Shown here in pieces: positions 59,307-64,000 of a stretch of 64,000 bases of DNA (position 1 is its first letter; every line of letters begins with the position of its first letter). Origin of the DNA: Conus ventricosus. Its lineage: Eukaryota; Mollusca; Gastropoda; Neogastropoda; Conidae. Under the pieces are notes generated by a model. The model saw nothing but the letters and a program-made list of their open reading frames with translations. It had not been told where the DNA came from and ran no database searches. The position numbers were made by a program, and so were the translations under genes. The DNA lies in contig CM031607.1 in the NCBI GenBank assembly GCA_018398815.1, positions 86,547,373 through 86,611,372 of the forward strand, read 5' to 3'.

Positions 59307-60036
59307 CTGGTGGGCATGAGGAGACAAGAGGGCTTTTCAGCTGATTTTTGTGTACAGTTGTGATATGGAACTGATAAAGTGGAATCCATTTGGGGGGAGT
59401 CTGTGTTGTTGCGTGATGAGGTATGGTGCATCGTAAGATAGTATTTGATTAGTTTGGGGAGGGTGTGGTGTGGTATGGTGTGATGAGGAGTAGTGTTCCA
59501 TGGTGTGGTGTGGTGTGAAATGGTATGGTGTAACATGGTGTAGTGTGGTGTGGTGTGGTGTGGTAGGTGTGGCTGATGGCCTGTGGTGCGGTGAGGTGTG
59601 GTATGAAGTGTGGTTTCTCCTACTTTTGAGTGGTGAGGTGTGGTGTAGTGTGGCAAGATGTTATGTGGTGCAGTGTAATGCGATTTGATGTAATGTGGCG
59701 AGTTGTAGTGTAGGTACATGTGGAGTAGTCTAATGTAGCGTGGGTTGGAGCTGAATGGTGTTTTGGGATGCAAGTCTACGCAAGTATGTGTATATTCGTT
59801 TGAGTGCATATGCATGTGTGTATGTTTAATATTTGTATATACATTAAAGACTATGTGCTGGTGGGCTAGTCGTGTTAAACCAGACTAGTGATTACATGTG
59901 TGTACATTCAATGTGTGTGTGTTTGCACATGTGTCATGCACATTGAAGGCTATGTCCTGGTGGGCTGGTCTTGCACAGACTGACCAGACCAGTGACATGA
60001 CTGATGACAATCAGAACATATGTGCGGTCAACTCAC
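59307..60036. other. Intron w4-w5, degenerate TGGTG repeats
   Basis: From about 59,460 to 59,720 a loose GTGGT/GGTAT repeat gives minus-strand frames rich in His and Thr. At 59,850-60,000 a short imperfect duplication (GCTATGTCCTGGTGGGCTGG type) occurs twice. Confidence 0.7.
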
Positions 60037-60132
60037 GGAGAGGGAACGCTGGAACCAGGAGTCCATGAACATCTGAATGGAGTTTCTCAGGTTGTCCACC
60101 TGGTTTCTGAACTCCAGGTAATCCTGGTCAAA
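60037..60132 (-). CDS. DNAH8: DNAH8-like exon w4 (tail)
   Basis: 96 bp, 32 codons, both ends in phase 0. Reads FDQDYLEFRNQVDNLRNSIQ then MFMDSWFQRSLS. FD.DY..F...V..L...I..FMD is the standard tail pattern. Acceptor ttccag|TTTGAC, donor CTCTCC|gtgagt. Usual DNAH5/8 wording after this point is a loop that leads into the TEKALELV helix of w5. Confidence 0.93.
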
Positions 60133-60868
60133 CTGGAACCAAACAAAGAGAACTGTAAACACTGTTCTGACTGCTGGCGGAAACAACAGGAAGACAACGA
60201 ATCTGTTATCAACAATTTCACCTGCCTTTAACACTTTTTTTTTTGGATGCTATGTTAATTTTTTTTTCTAATGACAAACTGATACATTATACATAATTGT
60301 TTTGATGCTCTTAACACTCCCAACAAACGTAACTTTTAAAAAAAAAAAAGCACAACCTTAACAGCATATCAGTAACACAACTTTAAAAGTATAGCCTTAA
60401 AATACTGCCTGGATTTAAAAACTCCGTTAATATATTCTTTACATTTCACCGTTTTTCCTATCCTTAACACACACATCATTTTTTTCTATACCTATACACA
60501 CACAGCAAAATTAAACACACACATTCACAGAGATGCCAAAATTTAAGGCTTCAACATGGAGCAGACGACCTCTTTATACGGTCTTCAAAGACAACAAGAA
60601 TATCTCACAGTGTGTCTGTCTGCACTACACAGCTCTCTTTATTTGCTTTCACTGTAACCTTTTCATAGATTTTCAAACCAAGCACTTAAATGAAAGGAAA
60701 AATGGATAAGCAAATTGAAAAAAAAATGTTTTGCACATACAGTAGTAATAGACTTTAGGAATAAACTTGAAAATAACAGATGGACACAAACACACAAGCT
60801 ACAGAGAAACACAATGACCAGAGAAACACAGTTCACATGTGCAGTTCAAGCACAGAGAATCCATCTAC
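60133..60868. other. Intron w3-w4
   Basis: AT-rich with A and T runs, unassigned. Confidence 0.5.
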
Positions 60869-61070
60869 CTCTCCTTTGCGGTGGTCCAAAATATCGTAGG
60901 ACTTCTTCTTGGTCGTGTCCACAATGGTTTTGTAACGCACACTGATGGTGTCAATGCCTTCGATCTTGATGTCAGGCAGTCCCGCAAACATCTCAATCGT
61001 GTTGATCATGTCAGTGATCTTCTCAAGGCGCTTGCAGAATGTATCAAACTTGCCAAAGATGTAGTTCTCA
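60869..61070 (-). CDS. DNAH8: DNAH8-like exon w3 (tail)
   Basis: 202 bp. Reads ENYIFGKFDTFCKRLEKITD, then MINTIEMFAGLPDIKIEGID, then TISVRYKTIVDTTKKKSYDI and LDHRKGE. The ENYIFGKF...KRL..I motif and the later YKTIV.T.KKK.YD.LDHRK motif are conserved DHC_N1 landmarks. Acceptor tgcag|TGAGAAC, donor GGAGAG|gtagat, ending in phase 0. The first 26 bases of the exon and its splice acceptor are copied three more times just upstream (see the 69-bp repeat at 61,045-61,280). Confidence 0.95.
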
Positions 61071-61280
61071 CTGCAATGGATACAGCAGTGTTTTCATTAC
61101 CACAGAAAGTGTCAGACTTGCCAAAGATGTAGTTCCCACTGCAATGGATACAGCAGTGTTTTCATTACCACAGAAAGTGTCAGACTTGCCAAAGATGTAG
61201 TTCCCACTGCAATGGATACAGCAGTGTTTTCATTACCACAGAAAGTGTCAAACTTGCCAAAGATGTAGTTCCCACGGCAC
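61045..61280. repeat. 69-bp tandem repeat duplicating an exon edge and its splice acceptor
   Basis: Unit: AACTTGCCAAAGATGTAGTT, CCCACTGCAATGGATACAGC, AGTGTTTTCATTACCACAGA, AAGTGTCAG. About three and a half copies. The first copy includes the real 5' end of exon w3 (61,045-61,070) and its acceptor. The later ones are the same segment moved upstream into the intron, each with a potential acceptor. Confidence 0.9.
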
Positions 61281-61640
61281 AGATAAGCACTGTTTTCATT
61301 ACTGCAGAACAGGTACAGAGGGAGGATTTTTCTTCATGAACAAGTTTTTTTGTCATGTTGTTATCAGCCTTCAATTTGAAGCACATAACAATTCCAAATG
61401 ATTTCAGAATCTGGACATACATCATCCCATTAGCACTACCCTATACAGGCAACAATTGTGATCTTGTCCAAACATATCACATGCCAAGAATCTATTTTGC
61501 ACAACCAAATGAGCAAGATAAGAATACTGTCAACTTATCACAAAAAAACTGAAATAAAACCAACAATTGAACAAGAAAACAAACAACAAGGAAAACAATG
61601 GCAGTGACAATCTGAGAGCAGCTGTCTAACCCCAACGTAC
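61281..61640. other. Intron w2-w3, remainder
   Basis: AT-rich, unassigned. Confidence 0.5.
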
Positions 61641-61759
61641 CTGAACTCAAACTGCCTTTCGTTGGGTTTTCCTTGAGACGCTCCTTGGTCTTCTGGAACT
61701 GGCGCTGGTATTCCTCGTTCAGCTTCCTGCACTCAGCCAGCCGTTCCAGAATGGTCGCC
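61641..61759 (-). CDS. DNAH8: DNAH8-like exon w2 (tail), one base missing
   Basis: 119 bp between gacag|GGCG and TTCAG|gtacgt. Begins RATILERLAECRKLNEEYQR, then QFQKTKERLKENP, then needs one extra base to continue NERQFEFS, which is the expected family wording and leads into SENYIFGKF in w3. The break falls in the run AACCCAACG. With the base restored the exon is 120 bp and the phases of w1 and w3 fit. As written it is frameshifted. Confidence 0.88.
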
Positions 61760-62579
61760 CTGTCAACAACAAGTAGCGTCTACAATGAATAAAATTCGTA
61801 TTTTCCAAAGTCATTTCAACCATCAAGCATAAATAAAGAAATCAACTTGAAGCTAGTGATTCACCAAATAAATAATTTTAAAAGTTTCATGATAACATTA
61901 AAAAAACACACATAACCACCCCCACCCCCAAAAACTATGGCAAAAAACCAAGAACATTTTACAGCTGCAAACAAAATTCATCCCCAATTCCCTTGATCTT
62001 AATTAAGGTATCGGTAATTTTTTCCTTTCACTTGTTTCAGTTTCCTGATCACACCAAGTGCCAGCATCATTTTAGGCATGGCTGACTTAACAAAACAAAA
62101 TTCAATCATCTAACAAGAGATCGACACCTCCTGCACAGAAGGTATCATCATCATGTTGCCTACATTGACAGAAACAACACCCGATGATCAAAGACTCCAT
62201 TTACTTCCGAGTCAAAGGTTCAGGCCACGGCAAAGGTTCAAGGGCAAAGAGAGGAGCTGAGGGTTTTTTTTTCCCTTTTATTTAACCTTCAAAGGCACAC
62301 AGGCACAGACCCCCTGTCATGCTCATACTGACCCTGAACGACTTTTATTTCATTTCCTGCAAGTCATTTCAGGGTTGACTGCAAAACTACGAAACAATGC
62401 ACCATGTCCCAGGATTCTTCAGACAGGACATAGGTTCTTCCCTTGCCCACTGAAATGCTGTGAAGGCCCCTCAAGAAGCAGCAACAACCCCTTTTCTTCT
62501 GTAATTTCATTTGGTTTTCTTCAGTCTCAGCCTCTTTGTTGTATTATTTGCACGTGACTTATTCCAGTTCCTCCCCACA
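61760..62579. other. Intron w1-w2, left part
   Basis: Unassigned, with short C and T runs. Confidence 0.5.
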
Positions 62580-62955
62580 AAGCCACACACAGAACTGTCT
62601 TGATGCGGCCCTTACATGCACTCCACAGAGGGCTATCAACATCAAGTCCTGATGAGGTAACCCACCAAGAGGGATGCTGCTGAGTCACTCTGGCTGTGTC
62701 GAGTGGTTGGTGCCTATTCTGATGCAAGACACCATTTATCAAGTCCCCTTCTGATCTCAACAACTGCCTCTCGGCACAGAGCCAGCATGAGTGAAAGTCC
62801 CCACAATGCCTGTCCAGCACTTGACCCCAGAAGCTTGTCACTACCGATGACTTCGACACCAAATCCTCAGAGAGCAGGGACACTGAGGAGAACTACAACC
62901 GAGGTCACCAGCGGAGCAGGGCCTGAAGGGCCACAGAACTGCAACACCCACGTTG
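62580..62955 (-). mobile_element. tRNA-headed retroposon, family B, partial copy
   Basis: Matches the poly(A)-proximal part of the element at 51,139-52,383: AACCCACC..GAGG, GCTGCTGAGTCACTCTGG versus GCTGCCAAGTCACTTCGG, TGCCTATTCTGATGCAAGAC, GGTCACCAGCGGAGCAGGGC then TGAAGGGCCACAGAA. Head and poly(A) are absent. It lies in intron w1-w2. Confidence 0.75.
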
Positions 62956-63116
62956 ATCAGGGCCACCCCCATCACGACACCTCCACTGAAGTCTGCAAGA
63001 CCTGACGGACAGAAGTGGCCAGACCTCTGGCAACCCCAACACCTGACAACACTCTGCAGGCAAGCCCACAGCCATGCACCTGACAGGTGATGTGCTGATG
63101 TGTGAGGGTTGTTTAC

Positions 63117-63298
63117 CTGGGCAGGTCCCAGATCTTGGACACCCCCTGGGTGATGTAGGCCTTGCAGGTGGTGATCATCTGGTTGGTGACCTTGACGAAC
63201 AGTGAGGTCATGCGCTCTGACGTGTTGTAGTACTGGGAGATGCTGTAGATCATGCGGACGGCGTTCATCAGGCTGGGGATGTGCTCCACCATTGACGC
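63117..63298 (-). CDS. DNAH8: DNAH8-like exon w1 (tail, DHC_N1)
   Basis: Most 5' exon in the window, 182 bp. It reads [20 protein letters not shown] and continues through [20 protein letters not shown] to IWDLP. The [12 protein letters not shown]...VTNQMI signature is characteristic of the N-terminal tail of outer-arm dynein heavy chains, the part that dimerises and binds intermediate chains. The acceptor is ttgcag|GCG and the donor CCAG|gtaaac. It begins in phase 0 and ends after two bases of an Arg codon, which w2 completes. Confidence 0.95.
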
Positions 63299-63967
63299 CT
63301 GCAACATCACCGCACACAGCTCTAGGGTTTGTCAGCAGTCTGAATGGGCAGCCATGGAAACTGGCTTACCCCCCCCCCCCCTTTTTTTTTTTTTTAACTA
63401 TTTACATTCGTTTTTATTTCACACATGACAAAAATTTAGATGGTTATTGTAATGCAAACATTTATTTATTCGTTTTAATTTCACATGTAAGGAACTTACA
63501 TGTCCCAAACAAGGATAAAGTAGCTAAGTACAACAACAGATCTTTTTTTTACATTTCTGTTTAATCATAAAAAAAACCCACTGAAAATAAAAGAAAATGA
63601 AATACGTTACAGGCCACAAAAAACAATTTCTTAAATCCAAGCATTACTCTTCCAGTCCGAAATAACTACCATTTAAATAAATAAACAAATATATGAATAA
63701 AGAAACATGCATAATATATAAAGTGGGGGGGGTGGGGGGGGGGGGGGGGGACGATAACAATTGCGCATATTTGTCTGCAGCCTTCCTGTCCCTGAAGAAG
63801 GTCCCGAAAGGACCGAAATATTGGACAAAAATTTAAAAAAGCAAAGGAGACGACCAAGTGGTTTTGTGGTCCAGTTGTTTTTTCCATTTTGTAAATCGTC
63901 AGACAACACCAAGAGCACAGACCTGTCAGCAGTAAGAGAGTGGTTCTGCTGGAGTTTTTAGGTTTAC

Positions 63968-64000
<33 letters not shown>
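63299..64000. other. Intron upstream of w1
   Basis: T run (63,380-63,396), G run (63,724-63,750), a third copy of the hairpin motif (CCTGAAGAAGGTCC-CGAAA-GGACCGAAA at 63,791-63,818) and a TA tract at the window end (63,973-64,000). No exon seen. Confidence 0.65.

Noticed and set aside
59282..59815. 177-codon minus-strand frame rich in His, Thr and Pro
   Set aside because: Read from a degenerate TGGTG repeat in an intron, and it only overlaps the exon w5 acceptor edge.

Overview
This 64 kb window is eukaryotic, animal nuclear DNA. Nearly all of it is one stretch of a very large split gene on the minus strand: an axonemal dynein heavy chain of the outer-arm DNAH5/DNAH8 class. From remembered family sequence the AAA1-AAA2 part reads closer to DNAH8. 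I place 29 coding exons between 63,298 and 2,888, about 5.05 kb of coding sequence or roughly 1,680 codons. They run from the N-terminal tail (DHC_N1) through the linker and AAA1 (Walker A GPAGTGKT, Walker B CFDEFNR) to AAA2 (GPSGAGKT) and just beyond. The first exons (right of 64,000) and everything from AAA3 on (left of 1) lie outside the window. The host is probably a lophotrochozoan, perhaps a mollusc. This is inferred from intron style, tRNA-headed SINEs, an L1/Tx1-like LINE and abundant CA/TG microsatellites, and no single marker proves it.

Layout from right (gene 5') to left (gene 3'). Between 49.0 and 63.3 kb are tail exons w1-w12. Their introns hold a 69-bp repeat that duplicates a splice acceptor, a 43-bp minisatellite, and a 32-bp minisatellite split by a 1.25-kb tRNA-headed retroposon. 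Between 36.0 and 49.0 kb there is no dynein sequence, although about 400 residues of tail and linker are expected there. The interval holds a candidate MITE, a long TG tract and a Ty3/gypsy-like LTR element (about 37.3-45.7 kb) full of inflated homopolymers and broken frames. Between 23.2 and 36.0 kb are linker exons w13-w20, with a 4.5-kb array of a 23-bp repeat. Between 14.3 and 23.2 kb is one large intron with an L1/Tx1-like LINE inserted inside a 40-bp minisatellite. Between 2.9 and 14.3 kb are AAA1-AAA2 exons w21-w29, with a 49-bp array and SINE/MITE copies. Between 0 and 2.9 kb is the 3' end of another non-LTR element and a SINE.

The gene looks functional in design: splice phases match from exon to exon. 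However, at least six exons need small frame corrections, and every discrepancy is a missing base. Exon w21, which carries the AAA1 P-loop, needs three. Deletion-biased consensus error is the simplest reading, strongest around the LTR element. I found no bacterial-type operon, CRISPR array, rRNA gene or free-standing tRNA gene.
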